Shown: positions 23,013 to 32,718 of the stretch, one piece after another
Position numbering within the stretch: position 1 is the stretch's first letter
Layout: each line of letters begins with the position of its first letter
Notes under the pieces: generated by a model
Told to the model about the DNA's origin: nothing
The model's database searches: none
What the model saw: the letters and a program-made list of their open reading frames with translations, nothing else
Origin: Bradyrhizobium commune
Lineage (GTDB): Bacteria; Pseudomonadota; Alphaproteobacteria; Rhizobiales; Xanthobacteraceae
Assembly (NCBI RefSeq): GCF_015624505.1
Contig: NZ_CP061379.1
Coordinates: 4,526,001-4,590,000, forward strand
Length of the DNA: 64,000 bases
Direction of reading: 5' to 3'
Position numbers and translations under genes: made by a program

Positions 23013-24182
23013 TTACTTCAACGGCTCCAGAACGGAAACGTAGTTGGCCACCGCGGCACCGCCCATGTTGAAGATGCCGCCGAGCTTTGCGTTCTTCAGC
23101 TGCATGCCCTCGGGCGCTTGCCCTGCCAGCTGCATCGCGGTCATCACATGCATGGAGACGCCGGTGGCGCCGATCGGATGGCCCTTGGCCTTCAGGCCGC
23201 CGGACGGATTGACCGGCAGCTTGCCGTCCTTGAGCGTCCAGCCTTCCTTGATGGCGCGGGCGCCCTGCCCCCGCGGCGTCAGGCCCATCGCTTCGTACTC
23301 GATCAGCTCGGCGACGGTGAAGCAGTCGTGGGTCTCGACAAAGGAGAGATCGGTGAGCGCGACGCCGGCCTTCTCCAGCGCGCGCTGCCAGGCGACCGTG
23401 CAGCCCTCGAACTGGAGGATGTCGCGCTTGCTCATCGGCAGGAAGTCCTGGGCGTGCGCGGTGGCGCGGAAGCCGATCGACTTGCCCATGCCCTTGGCGA
23501 TCTCGGCATCGGCCAGCACCAGCGCGGCGGCGCCGTCGGAGACCAGCGAGCAGTCGGTCCGCTTCAGGGGGCCGGCGACATAGGGGTTCTTCTCGCTCTC
23601 GGCGCGGCAGAACTCGAAGCCGAAATCCTTGCGCATCTGGGCGAAGGGATTGGCGACGCCGTTCTTGTGGTTCTTGGCCGCGATCAGCGCCAGCGCATCG
23701 GACTGGTCGCCGTATTTCTGGAAATAGGAGCTGGCGATCTTGCCGAACACGCCGGCGAAACCGCCGACCGTGTCGCCGTCCTCGGGCAAATAGGATGCCT
23801 TGAGCAGGTTCCTGCCGATCTCGGCGCTTGGCGTGCGGGTCATCTGCTCGACGCCGACCACCAGCACGATCTTGGCCGCACCGGCGTCGATCGCGCGCAG
23901 GCCCTGATGCACGGCGGCAGATCCCGTGGCGCAGGCGTTCTCGACGCGGGTGGTCGGCTTGAAGCGCAGCTTCGGGTCGGCCTGAAGCACCAGCGAGGCG
24001 GTAAAGTCCTGCGGCGAGAAGCCGGCGTTGAAATGGCCTAGCACGATCTCGTCAACATCGCCGGCCGATATGCCGGCGTCGGTCATCGCCTCGTTGGCGA
24101 CGCGGGTGACGAGGCTTTCGACGGTTTCGGTGTCGAACTTGCCGAACGGCGTATGCGCCCATCCGACGATGCTGGCGGTCAT
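23013..24182 (-). CDS. Acetyl-CoA acetyltransferase-like thiolase
   Basis: A 389-residue thiolase. The N-domain has RVENACATGSAAVHQG, with a Cys at the nucleophile position, and the C-domain has NPSGGLKAKGHPIGATGV with the catalytic His region. The nearby SFVETHDCFTVAELIEYEAMG and FNMGGAAVANYVSVLEPLK are typical of the thiolase group close to SCP2/acetyl-CoA acetyltransferases. The reaction would be CoA-dependent thiolysis or condensation of acyl-CoA. ATG 24182 is preferred (GGGAG seven bases upstream); ATG 24188 is also in frame. It is apparently monocistronic, with a repeat at its 3' side. Confidence 0.85.
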   Translation of the reverse strand: MTASIVGWAHTPFGKFDTETVESLVTRVANEAMTDAGISAGDVDEIVLGHFNAGFSPQDFTASLVLQADPKLRFKPTTRVENACATGSAAVHQGLRAIDAGAAKIVLVVGVEQMTRTPSAEIGRNLLKASYLPEDGDTVGGFAGVFGKIASSYFQKYGDQSDALALIAAKNHKNGVANPFAQMRKDFGFEFCRAESEKNPYVAGPLKRTDCSLVSDGAAALVLADAEIAKGMGKSIGFRATAHAQDFLPMSKRDILQFEGCTVAWQRALEKAGVALTDLSFVETHDCFTVAELIEYEAMGLTPRGQGARAIKEGWTLKDGKLPVNPSGGLKAKGHPIGATGVSMHVMTAMQLAGQAPEGMQLKNAKLGGIFNMGGAAVANYVSVLEPLK

Positions 24183-24237
24183 GGTCATTCTCCCTAGTCT
24201 TGTCTGGCTCAAGTCTTAGCCCATAGATAACGAGACT

Positions 24238-24888
24238 TCACCCGGCTTTCAGGGCCTGGAGGGTGCGCTGGCAGATGGCAGTTATGCCGGCCCAGTTCCC
24301 GGCCCTGATCTCCGCCGTCGGGCACAGCCAGGACCCGCCGACCGCGACCACGTTGGGTTCGGCGAGCCAGGTCGCCGCATTGGCCTCGCCGACCCCGCCG
24401 GTCGGGCAGAACCGCACGTTCGGAAACGGCCCGCCAAGCGAACGCAGGCCTTTGATGCCGCCGGCCTGCTCGGCCGGGAAGAATTTTGCGACATCGAAGC
24501 CATAGGACAGCGCCATCATCAGCTCGGACGCCGTGGCAATGCCCGGCGCGAACGGCAAGGCGCTGTCGGCGGCGGCTTTGAGCAAATCGGGGGTCAGGCC
24601 CGGGCTGATGCCGAAGGCGACACCGAGCTTCTCGACACGGATGAAGTCGGCCGGGTTGATAATGGTGCCGATGCCAACGACCGCCTCGGGCACCTCGGCC
24701 ATCATCGCCCGCGCGGCCTCGATCGCAACAGGGGTGCGCAGCGTCACCTCCAGCGTGCGGACCCCGCCGGCAACCAGCGCCCGCGCCAGCGGCACGGCAT
24801 CCTGGATGCGCTCGATGGTGAGGACGGGAATGACGGTCGCGGCCTTGAACAGCGCGACGAGGTGGTTCTGTTGGGCAGTGGTGGTCAT
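24238..24888 (-). CDS. eda: 2-dehydro-3-deoxy-phosphogluconate aldolase (KDPG aldolase)
   Basis: A 216-residue class I aldolase. Glu47 in EVTLRTP is the expected acid/base and Lys135 in FDVAKFFPAE the Schiff-base lysine; RFCPTGGV and the C-terminal VGGSWLCP phosphate-site residues are present. It splits 2-keto-3-deoxy-6-phosphogluconate into pyruvate and glyceraldehyde 3-phosphate, the last step of the Entner-Doudoroff route. It is the last gene of the ABC transporter operon, 13 bases after the sugar-kinase stop; the start at 24888 is set by family length. Confidence 0.9.
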   Translation of the reverse strand: MTTTAQQNHLVALFKAATVIPVLTIERIQDAVPLARALVAGGVRTLEVTLRTPVAIEAARAMMAEVPEAVVGIGTIINPADFIRVEKLGVAFGISPGLTPDLLKAAADSALPFAPGIATASELMMALSYGFDVAKFFPAEQAGGIKGLRSLGGPFPNVRFCPTGGVGEANAATWLAEPNVVAVGGSWLCPTAEIRAGNWAGITAICQRTLQALKAG

Positions 24889-24901
24889 CTTGGCTTTCGT
24901 T

Positions 24902-25888
24902 TCACTTGGTCGCTTGACGCGTGGTCGCCGGCCGGTGCCGCTTCTTCGGCGGCATGGCATAGCCCGGAATGATGGCGCCGGGATAGCAGATCACGAGGCT
25001 CGCCAGCCGATGCCCGGCCTGGGCGGCCTCGACCGGATCGGAACCGGCGAGCCGGGCGGCGATATAGGCCGCGGCAAAGCTGTCGCCGGCCGCCGTGGTG
25101 TCAACCACGGGTTTGGTCATTGGTTCGGCGCGGACCTCGCGGGTCCCGCCCGGGAAACGCAGCAGGCTCACCGGCTCGGCCAGCCGGAACACCAGTTCGG
25201 GCGTCGGGATGCGCGCCATCAACTGGTCATGGCTCTCGCCGGGATAGAGCGCGTGCAGATCCTCGGTCGAGGTCAGCACGATGTCGGCGACCGCGAAGGC
25301 TACGGCAAACACCTCGCGCGCGACATCGCGGTCGGGCCAGCCGCGGGCGCGGAAATTGGTGTCAAAGACAAAGCGCGTGCCGAGCAGGCGCGCGCGCTTG
25401 ATCGCCGCGAACAGGCGCTCGCGCCCGGCCGCATCGTAGATCGAGAGCGTGATGGCGGAGAGATAGACGATGTCGTAGCTCATCAGCGAGTTGAGCAGCT
25501 CGTCCGTCTCCGGCAGGCTCATCAGCTGGCGCGCCGCCGCACTGTCGCGCCAGTGGAAGAACTGGCGCTCGCCATTCGCGTCCGTCTGGATCATGTAGAG
25601 GCCGGGCAGCTTGCCCGGCAGACGTACCACGCGCCTTGTGCCGACGCCTTCCGCATGCCAGGCCGCGATCATCTCATCGCTCAAGGCATCGTCGCCGAGC
25701 GCGGTGAGATAATCGACCTTGACCTCGAGCCGCGCCAGATACACCGCCGTGTTGAGGGTGTCGCCGCCGAAGCCGCGCGAGTAGAGGCCACCGCCCTGCC
25801 CGGCCTGCCCACCTTGGGCCTGCCGGAGCTCGACCATACATTCACCGATGCAAGCGACGCTCGCCATCGTCCTATCCACGCTGTTCAT
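24902..25888 (-). CDS. kdgK: 2-keto-3-deoxygluconate kinase-like sugar kinase (PfkB)
   Basis: A 328-residue ribokinase/PfkB family protein. The N-half has GECMVEL and GFGGDTLNTAVYLARL; the C-half has the ATP/anion-hole signature DTTAAGDSFAAAY with the catalytic Asp. It is closest in organisation to 2-dehydro-3-deoxygluconokinases, and the KDPG aldolase gene directly downstream supports phosphorylation of KDG (or a related 2-keto-3-deoxy sugar acid) at C6. The start is ATG 25888; ATG 25867 is a possible shorter start. It lies 8 bases after the epimerase-like gene. Confidence 0.85.
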   Translation of the reverse strand: MNSVDRTMASVACIGECMVELRQAQGGQAGQGGGLYSRGFGGDTLNTAVYLARLEVKVDYLTALGDDALSDEMIAAWHAEGVGTRRVVRLPGKLPGLYMIQTDANGERQFFHWRDSAAARQLMSLPETDELLNSLMSYDIVYLSAITLSIYDAAGRERLFAAIKRARLLGTRFVFDTNFRARGWPDRDVAREVFAVAFAVADIVLTSTEDLHALYPGESHDQLMARIPTPELVFRLAEPVSLLRFPGGTREVRAEPMTKPVVDTTAAGDSFAAAYIAARLAGSDPVEAAQAGHRLASLVICYPGAIIPGYAMPPKKRHRPATTRQATK

Positions 25889-25896
25889 CTGGTACG

Positions 25897-26883
25897 TCAG
25901 GCGACGAAATTGCCGCCGAGCTCGTCGTCGATGTGAATACGGATGATATCGTCAAACGTCTTCTCGGCGGTGGTGAAGCCGAGCTCGAGCGACCGCTTGG
26001 CGTTGAAATTGCGCGGCCAGCCGCCGACGATGCCGACGATGAAGGGATCGGGCTCCCGCTTGATGCGGGCTGCGACCTTCTCGCCCGCGACACGCTTCAG
26101 CGCCGCGATCTGCTCGCCCACCGTTGCGGAGAGGCCCGGCATGGTCAGGTTGCGGCGCGGGCCGACGGTCGCGAGATCCATGGTACCGGCGTGGAGCAGG
26201 AAGCCGACGGCGGAGCGCGGCGTGGCGTGCCAGTGGCGGACGTCCTCGGACACCGGCAGGACCGCTTCCTTGCCGGCCAGCGGCTCGCGCAGGATGTTGG
26301 AGAAGAAGCCCGATGCCGCCTTGTTGGGCAGGCCCGGCCGGATGCAGATGGTCGGCAGGCGGATGCCGATGCCGTCGAGAAAGCCGCGGCGCGAATAGTC
26401 GGCGAGCAGCAATTCGCCGATCGACTTCTGGGTGCCGTAGCTGAGCAGCGGCGTGTGGAAGAACTCATCTCCAATCGCCTCCGGGAACGGCGCGCCGAAC
26501 ACCGCGATCGAGGACGTGAAGACCACACGCGGCTTGTAGCCGCCGCCGGCGAGCCTGACAGCATCGAGCAGCATTCGCGTGCCGTCGAGATTGATGCGGT
26601 AGCCTTTGTCGAAATCGAGCTCGGCCTCGCCCGAGACGATCGCGGCGAGATGGAAGATCACGTCGGGACGGCCGGCGATCAGCTTTTCGGCGGCGCCGGC
26701 GACAGCGAAATCGCCCGACACGGTTTCGACGGCGAAACCGGCCTTCTCCGGCTTCTTGGGCTCGACCACGTCATGCATGGTCAGCTTGGTGATGTCGCTC
26801 TTGCCGAGCCGGCCGTCGCGCAAGAGACGTTCACACAATTTGCGGCCGACCATGCCGGCAGCGCCCAGAACCAGAATGTGCAA
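25897..26883 (-). CDS. NAD-dependent epimerase/dehydratase family (DenD-like) protein
   Basis: A 328-residue extended SDR. A Rossmann start GAAGMVG (residues 7-13), the family DVIFHLAAIVSGEAELDF segment, and the catalytic YGTQK (YxxxK) in LLSYGTQKSIGELLLADY are present. The overall pattern matches D-erythronate dehydrogenase (DenD)-type proteins, which oxidise sugar acids rather than epimerise nucleotide sugars. In this operon it may oxidise or interconvert a hydroxyl of the transported sugar acid or of its aldonate. The substrate is not predictable from sequence alone. Confidence 0.8.
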   Translation of the reverse strand: MHILVLGAAGMVGRKLCERLLRDGRLGKSDITKLTMHDVVEPKKPEKAGFAVETVSGDFAVAGAAEKLIAGRPDVIFHLAAIVSGEAELDFDKGYRINLDGTRMLLDAVRLAGGGYKPRVVFTSSIAVFGAPFPEAIGDEFFHTPLLSYGTQKSIGELLLADYSRRGFLDGIGIRLPTICIRPGLPNKAASGFFSNILREPLAGKEAVLPVSEDVRHWHATPRSAVGFLLHAGTMDLATVGPRRNLTMPGLSATVGEQIAALKRVAGEKVAARIKREPDPFIVGIVGGWPRNFNAKRSLELGFTTAEKTFDDIIRIHIDDELGGNFVA

Positions 26884-26957
26884 GAGCCTACTCCTTGTTG
26901 TTGTCGGAGCGCCTCAGGCCTTGACGTTCTCCCGGGCGCTCTCATGGCGGCCCGTGA

Positions 26958-27830
26958 TCACTCCTTCACGGCGCCGGTCATTGCCGACACATAGTACTCT
27001 ACGAAGAAGGAATAAAGGATAACTACGGGGACCGAGCCGGTCAGGGCCGCCGCCATCAGGGCGCCCCAATGGTAGACGTCTCCATTGACGAGCTCGGTGA
27101 TGGCGCCGACCGGAATGGTCTTGTTCTCCGACGAGGAGATGAAGGTCAGCGCGTAGATGAACTCGTTCCAGGACAACGTGAAGGCGAAAATGCCGGCCGA
27201 GATCACGCCGGGAAGCGACAGCGGCAGCGTGATCTTGGTCAGGATCTGGAGCCGCGTCGCGCCATCGATCAGGGCGCACTCCTCGAGCTCATAGGGGATG
27301 GTGCGGAAATAGCCCATCAAGAGCCAGGTGCAGAACGGGATCAGGAAGGTCGGATAGGTCAGGATCAGCGCCAGATTGCCGTCGAACAGGCCGAGCTGGA
27401 ACACGATCGCCGCCAGCGGAATGAACAGGATCGAGGGCGGCACCAGATAGCCGAGGAAGATCGCGAGCCCGACATAGCGCGAGCCCTTGTAGCGCAGACG
27501 CTCGATCGCATAGGCCGCGCAGACGCTCGCAAACAGCGAGATGAAGGTCGAGGACACCGAGACGATCACGGTGTTCCACATCCACAGCGGATAATCGGTG
27601 TCGAAGAACAGCTTCTTGATGTGCTCCAGCGTCGGATGCGCGATCAGGAACGGATTGTATTTCTCGTAATCGTACATCTCCGCATCCGGCTTGAACGTCG
27701 TCACCGCCATCCAGTAGAACGGGAACAGCAGGAAGACCATGATCAGGCCGAGCGGGAGATAGACGCGCAAGAATTTCCGCGGAAAGCTCTCGAGGTAGGA
27801 CATGCCCTCGGTTTGGTCGATGGTCGTCAT
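26958..27830 (-). CDS. ABC sugar transporter permease (MalG-like)
   Basis: A 290-residue membrane protein with six hydrophobic segments and the EAA loop EECALIDGATRLQILTKITLPLSLPG that docks on the ATPase. It is the second permease of a carbohydrate uptake-1 type importer. Its start follows the MalF-like stop by two bases. The next gene downstream is the sugar-acid dehydrogenase. Confidence 0.9.
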   Translation of the reverse strand: MTTIDQTEGMSYLESFPRKFLRVYLPLGLIMVFLLFPFYWMAVTTFKPDAEMYDYEKYNPFLIAHPTLEHIKKLFFDTDYPLWMWNTVIVSVSSTFISLFASVCAAYAIERLRYKGSRYVGLAIFLGYLVPPSILFIPLAAIVFQLGLFDGNLALILTYPTFLIPFCTWLLMGYFRTIPYELEECALIDGATRLQILTKITLPLSLPGVISAGIFAFTLSWNEFIYALTFISSSENKTIPVGAITELVNGDVYHWGALMAAALTGSVPVVILYSFFVEYYVSAMTGAVKE

Positions 27831-27832
27831 GG

Positions 27833-28780
27833 TCAGTCCCTCCCGCCCTGCTGCCAGCGCGAGCGCTGAAGCCCGAAGAAGCTGAGCAGGATGGCTGCGA
27901 CCAGGAACGGGATCATCGCGTTCGAGATCGCCGCGCCCTCACCGAGATTGCCGCCGGTGATGGCGCGCTGGAACGACAGCGTCGCCATCAGATGCGTCGC
28001 GTTGATCGGCCCGCCCCGGGTGATGGTGTAGATCAGCTGGAAGTCGGTGAAGGTCATCAGCACCGAGAACGTCATCACCACGGCGATGATCGGCGACAGC
28101 ATCGGCAGCGTGATGTGGCGGAAGCGCTGCAAATTGGTGGCGCCGTCGAGATTGGCGGCCTCGTAGAGCGACGGCGAGATCGTCTGCAATCCCGCCAGCA
28201 GCGTGATGGCGACGAAGGGCACGCCGCGCCAGATGTTGGCGATGACGACGGACCAGCGCGCGTTCCAGGGATCGCCGAGGAAATCGATGTAGTGGGTCAA
28301 GAGGCCCGCCTTGATCAGCACCCAGGAGATGATCGAGAACTGGCTGTCATAGATCCACCAGAACGCGATCGCCGAGAGCACCGTCGGCACCACGAATGGC
28401 AGCAGCACGATGGCGCGGACCATCGACTTGAATGGCAGCCGCTCGTTGAGCAGCAAAGCCAGATAGAGTCCGATCGCGAATTTCACGATGCTCGCAAACA
28501 CCGTGTAGAAAATGGTGTTGAACACCGACAGCCAGAACACCGAGTCCTTCGACAGCGAGACGAAATTCCGGAAGCCGATGAAACGTCCGACGCCGCCGAT
28601 CTTGGTGTCGGTCATGCCGAGCCAGAATCCGAGCGCCAGCGGATAGGCCAGAAATAGCACGAGGATGGCGATCGCCGGCACCATGAACATGGCGCCGAGA
28701 AAGTTCCGGCTTTCGAACGCCCTGGACCACAGGCTGCTGCGCTTGACGTGCGCCGCGACGGGCTCGGCGATGACCGCCAT
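27833..28780 (-). CDS. ABC sugar transporter permease (MalF-like)
   Basis: A 315-residue integral membrane permease. Hydrophobic helices begin at about residue 28 (FLGAMFMVPAIAILVLFLAYPLALGF). The EAA-type loop is YEAANLDGATNLQRFRHITLPMLSP. It partners with the MalG-like subunit, binding protein and ATPase of the same operon. A strong hairpin (28806-28831) lies between it and the binding-protein gene upstream. Confidence 0.9.
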   Translation of the reverse strand: MAVIAEPVAAHVKRSSLWSRAFESRNFLGAMFMVPAIAILVLFLAYPLALGFWLGMTDTKIGGVGRFIGFRNFVSLSKDSVFWLSVFNTIFYTVFASIVKFAIGLYLALLLNERLPFKSMVRAIVLLPFVVPTVLSAIAFWWIYDSQFSIISWVLIKAGLLTHYIDFLGDPWNARWSVVIANIWRGVPFVAITLLAGLQTISPSLYEAANLDGATNLQRFRHITLPMLSPIIAVVMTFSVLMTFTDFQLIYTITRGGPINATHLMATLSFQRAITGGNLGEGAAISNAMIPFLVAAILLSFFGLQRSRWQQGGRD

Positions 28781-28805
28781 GTCGAACTCCCCTCAAAGAA
28801 CAGAA

Positions 28806-28831
28806 GCGGCGTCCGGAGAACCGGACGCCGC
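28806..28831 (-). terminator. Intercistronic hairpin after the binding-protein gene
   Basis: A perfect 11-bp stem (GCGGCGTCCGG / CCGGACGCCGC) with loop AGAA lies 16 bases after the binding-protein stop and 25 before the next start. There is no T run. It likely stabilises or partly terminates the transcript so that binding protein is made in excess over permease. Confidence 0.65.
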
Positions 28832-28846
28832 GCAGATTGAAGCTGA

Positions 28847-30160
28847 TCAGACCTGGTAGTAGCGCTTGGCGCGCTCGGCGGCGCGGGCGGCTGCTTCCTT
28901 CGGCGTGGCCGAGCCGGAGGCCGCCTCCGCGAACATGTCGACCACGACGAAGTCGCCCATGACGGCGGCCGAGGCGTAGCCGAGATCGCCGGCATAGCCG
29001 TTGTCGCGGCAGCGCTTCAGACAGTCGCGGTACGGCGTGATCTTGGGATCGGAGGTCCAGACCGGGTTGTCGTTGTAGGCCGGCAGCGGCGGCGAGACGT
29101 AGCCGTTGGAGGCGACCTCCCAGGCGTCGTAGTTCTCCTTGTCCATCATGAACTTGATGTATTCCTTGACCGCCTTCGGATACTTCGAATGCTTGTAGCC
29201 GTAGTAGACAAGCACGTTCTGCTGCTCGGTCGAGACGCCCACGGGCCCGATCGGCATCGGCGCGTGGTTCATGTCCTTGGCGATCTCCTGCTGCTTGGGA
29301 TCAGGGGAGTTCTTGCCGACGGTCCAGATCGAGATGCCGTTCAGGGTCAGGCTGAGCTCGCCGTTCAGGAAGGCCTTGTTGTTGTTCGAGTCGTTCCACG
29401 ACAGCACGCCGGGGATGAACGTGGCATAGAGCTGCTTGACGTATTCGATAGCGGCGATCGTCTCGGGCGAGTCGATCACGACCTCGTTCTTGTCGTTGAC
29501 GACCTTGCCGCCGAACGCCCACAGCGCCCACTGGCACCAGCCGTTGGCATCGCCCGTGGCATGGCCGAGCGCAAAGCCGGCCGGCGTGTTGTTCTTCTTC
29601 AACGCTTGGCACAGCTTGAGGAAGCCGTCGGTGTCCTTGGGGAATTCGTCGAAGCCCGCGGCCTTCACGTGGCTGATGCGGTAGTTCAGGCAGCCGCCGG
29701 TCGCGCCCTGCGGAATGGCGATCCAGCTATTGCCCTTCTTCCCGTAGCGCTCGGCCACCGGATACCAGCCGCCATACTGGGCGCCGAGATAGGTGGCGAC
29801 ATCGGTCATGTCGATCAGCTTCTCGGGGAATTTGAAGGGATCGTCGAGCGTTCCGACGATGAGATCGGGACCCGCGCCGACATTGGCGGCGACCGCGGCC
29901 TTCGGCCGGATGTCCTCCCAGCTCTCGGCCTCGAGCTTCACCTTGATGCCGGTCTTCTCGGAGAACTTCTTGGTCTGCTCGGCGAACTTGTCGAACTCGG
30001 CCTGGATGAACTGCTTCCAGCGCAGGACGCGAATGGACGCATTCGGCTCCGGCGTGTTGGTCCACTCCGCCGCGCGGACCGGAACAATCCCCGGGCCGGC
30101 GAGCAGGGCTGCGCCGCCCAAGCCGGCTTTAAGCACACTTCGCCTGTCGAAATCGCTCAT
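28847..30160 (-). CDS. ABC sugar transporter substrate-binding protein (family 1)
   Basis: A 437-residue extracellular binding protein. A twin-arginine-type leader (DRRSVLKAGLGGAALLAGPGIVP) ends near residue 30. The mature chain has the family-1 features of sugar binders: IRVLRWKQFIQAEFDKF, GPDLIVGTLDDPF, and a hinge with GFALGHATGDANGW. It would bind a carbohydrate or sugar acid. It lies between the ATPase gene (upstream) and the two permease genes. Confidence 0.88.
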   Translation of the reverse strand: MSDFDRRSVLKAGLGGAALLAGPGIVPVRAAEWTNTPEPNASIRVLRWKQFIQAEFDKFAEQTKKFSEKTGIKVKLEAESWEDIRPKAAVAANVGAGPDLIVGTLDDPFKFPEKLIDMTDVATYLGAQYGGWYPVAERYGKKGNSWIAIPQGATGGCLNYRISHVKAAGFDEFPKDTDGFLKLCQALKKNNTPAGFALGHATGDANGWCQWALWAFGGKVVNDKNEVVIDSPETIAAIEYVKQLYATFIPGVLSWNDSNNNKAFLNGELSLTLNGISIWTVGKNSPDPKQQEIAKDMNHAPMPIGPVGVSTEQQNVLVYYGYKHSKYPKAVKEYIKFMMDKENYDAWEVASNGYVSPPLPAYNDNPVWTSDPKITPYRDCLKRCRDNGYAGDLGYASAAVMGDFVVVDMFAEAASGSATPKEAAARAAERAKRYYQV

Positions 30161-30215
30161 CGTTCTCTCCCTGATTTTTTAATTGTATTTGGCAGTCTTA
30201 CGTCACGAAACGCCG

Positions 30216-31277
<1,062 letters not shown>

Positions 31278-31427
31278 CTAGCTCCCTCCTCCGACAAAAG
31301 GCGACGCACCTGTCGCGCCGCCACCGTCTTGTTTTTCTGAACTTCGCCGAACCGAAGCCCGCTGTTAGCAGGCGACATTGTCGGCAGTTTGTGCGGCTTT
31401 GGCAATTTGTCTTTGGTTAGTCGTTGC

Positions 31428-31441
31428 TGGTAGCGCTGTCA
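31428..31441. promoter_or_regulatory. LacI-family operator-like site 1
   Basis: TGGTAGCGCTGTCA matches the LacI-family consensus TGNTANCGNTNNCA with a near-palindromic AGCGCT centre. It lies between the divergent ABC operon and lacI, so it could control both. See also 32556-32569. Confidence 0.65.
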
Positions 31442-31483
31442 ACGTTCCTTTGTTTGCGGGAGTGACTGTGTTAAGAGCAACAA

Positions 31484-32584
31484 ATGGGTCGAAAGCGCAC
31501 CAAGTCTGGCAAGATTCGGCTGGCAGAAGTCGCCGAGCTCGCCGGCGTCAGCCCGATCACGGCGTCCCGCTTCTTCCGTAATCCGGAGGCGCTGTCGGTC
31601 GCCAAGCGGACGCGGGTCGAGAGCGCGGCCAGGGAGCTCGGCTATGTGCCCAACCTTGCGGCACGGGCACTCGCCTCGCATCGCACCGAGGTGATCGGTG
31701 TCTTGATTCCGTCATTGACCAACAACGTGTTTTCCGACGTGCTGCGCGGCATCTATGACTCCTCCGAAGGCAGCCGCTACTCGATCCAGCTGTCCAACAC
31801 CCGTTACAGCATTCTCCAGGAGGAGAAGCTGCTCCGCCTGTTTCTTGCGCAGAAGCCGGCCGGGCTGATCGTGACCGGGATCGACCAGACCGCGGAATCG
31901 CGCGCGATGCTGGAGGCGGCCGACTGCCCGATCATTCAAATCATGGAGATCGGGCCGAACCCCGTCGACATGATGATCGGCTTTTCACACTATGACGCAG
32001 CGCGTGCGGCGATTGCGCATCTGTTCGCCCAAGGCCGCCGCAGAATCGGCTTCGTCGGCGCGCGTATGGACCCGCGGGTGCAGCGCCGGCTCGACGGCTA
32101 CGTCTCCGCCATGAAGGACGCCTCCCTGTTCGAGCAGCGCCTGATCGTCACGACGGCGACGCCGACCTCGGTGACGCTCGGCGGCGCGCTGTTCACCGAT
32201 CTTGTGGCGCAGGTGCCGGACATCGACGCGGTGTTCTGCGCCAATGACGACCTTGCGCTCGGTGTTCTCTTCGAATGCCGCCGCCGCGAGATCGCGGTGC
32301 CCGAGCAGATCGCGATCGTCGGCTTCAATGATCTCGAATTCATGGCGTCGGCGGTCCCGACGCTGACCAGCGTGCGCACCAACCGTTACGAGATGGGCCG
32401 GACGGCCGCGACCATGCTGATCGAGGCCATCGACGGACGTCGCCCAGAGCGGCCGGTGCTCGACCTTGGCTTCAAGGTGATGGAGCGCCAGAGTTCGTCG
32501 CAGCATCGTTCGGACAGCAGGCCAGCCGTTTCCGGCGCCGGTGCATCGAACAAAATGATAGCGTTACCAAGTGGCCATGACTAG
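31484..32584 (+). CDS. LacI/GntR-type transcriptional regulator
   Basis: A 366-residue regulator. An N-terminal LacI helix-turn-helix and hinge helix (IRLAEVAELAGVSPITASRFFRNPEALS ... YVPNLAARALAS) is followed by a periplasmic-binding-protein-like effector domain (VIGVLIPSLTNNVFSDVL; ANDDLALGVLFE; IVGFNDLEF). It is closest in style to gluconate-type GntR repressors. It probably represses the divergent ABC operon and the dehydratase operon downstream; two matching operator-like sites flank it. About 35 residues after the core are low complexity (Ser/Arg). Confidence 0.9.
   Translation: MGRKRTKSGKIRLAEVAELAGVSPITASRFFRNPEALSVAKRTRVESAARELGYVPNLAARALASHRTEVIGVLIPSLTNNVFSDVLRGIYDSSEGSRYSIQLSNTRYSILQEEKLLRLFLAQKPAGLIVTGIDQTAESRAMLEAADCPIIQIMEIGPNPVDMMIGFSHYDAARAAIAHLFAQGRRRIGFVGARMDPRVQRRLDGYVSAMKDASLFEQRLIVTTATPTSVTLGGALFTDLVAQVPDIDAVFCANDDLALGVLFECRRREIAVPEQIAIVGFNDLEFMASAVPTLTSVRTNRYEMGRTAATMLIEAIDGRRPERPVLDLGFKVMERQSSSQHRSDSRPAVSGAGASNKMIALPSGHD
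32556..32569. promoter_or_regulatory. LacI-family operator-like site 2
   Basis: TGATAGCGTTACCA overlaps the 3' end of the lacI coding sequence, about 150 bases before the dehydratase start (32719). It differs from the ideal TGATAGCGCTACCA by one base. With site 1 it suggests a shared repressor for both halves of the locus. Confidence 0.65.
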
Positions 32585-32718
32585 TATCGCACTTGTGAGG
32601 AAACGACCCGCCAACGGGCAGGCAGACCATCGCTCACGCCGTTGGGCATCGCACAAGCCGACAACCAAGACCTACGCCGGTGACCGACGCCAGTGCGTTT
32701 GCATTGCAGGAGAAACCA

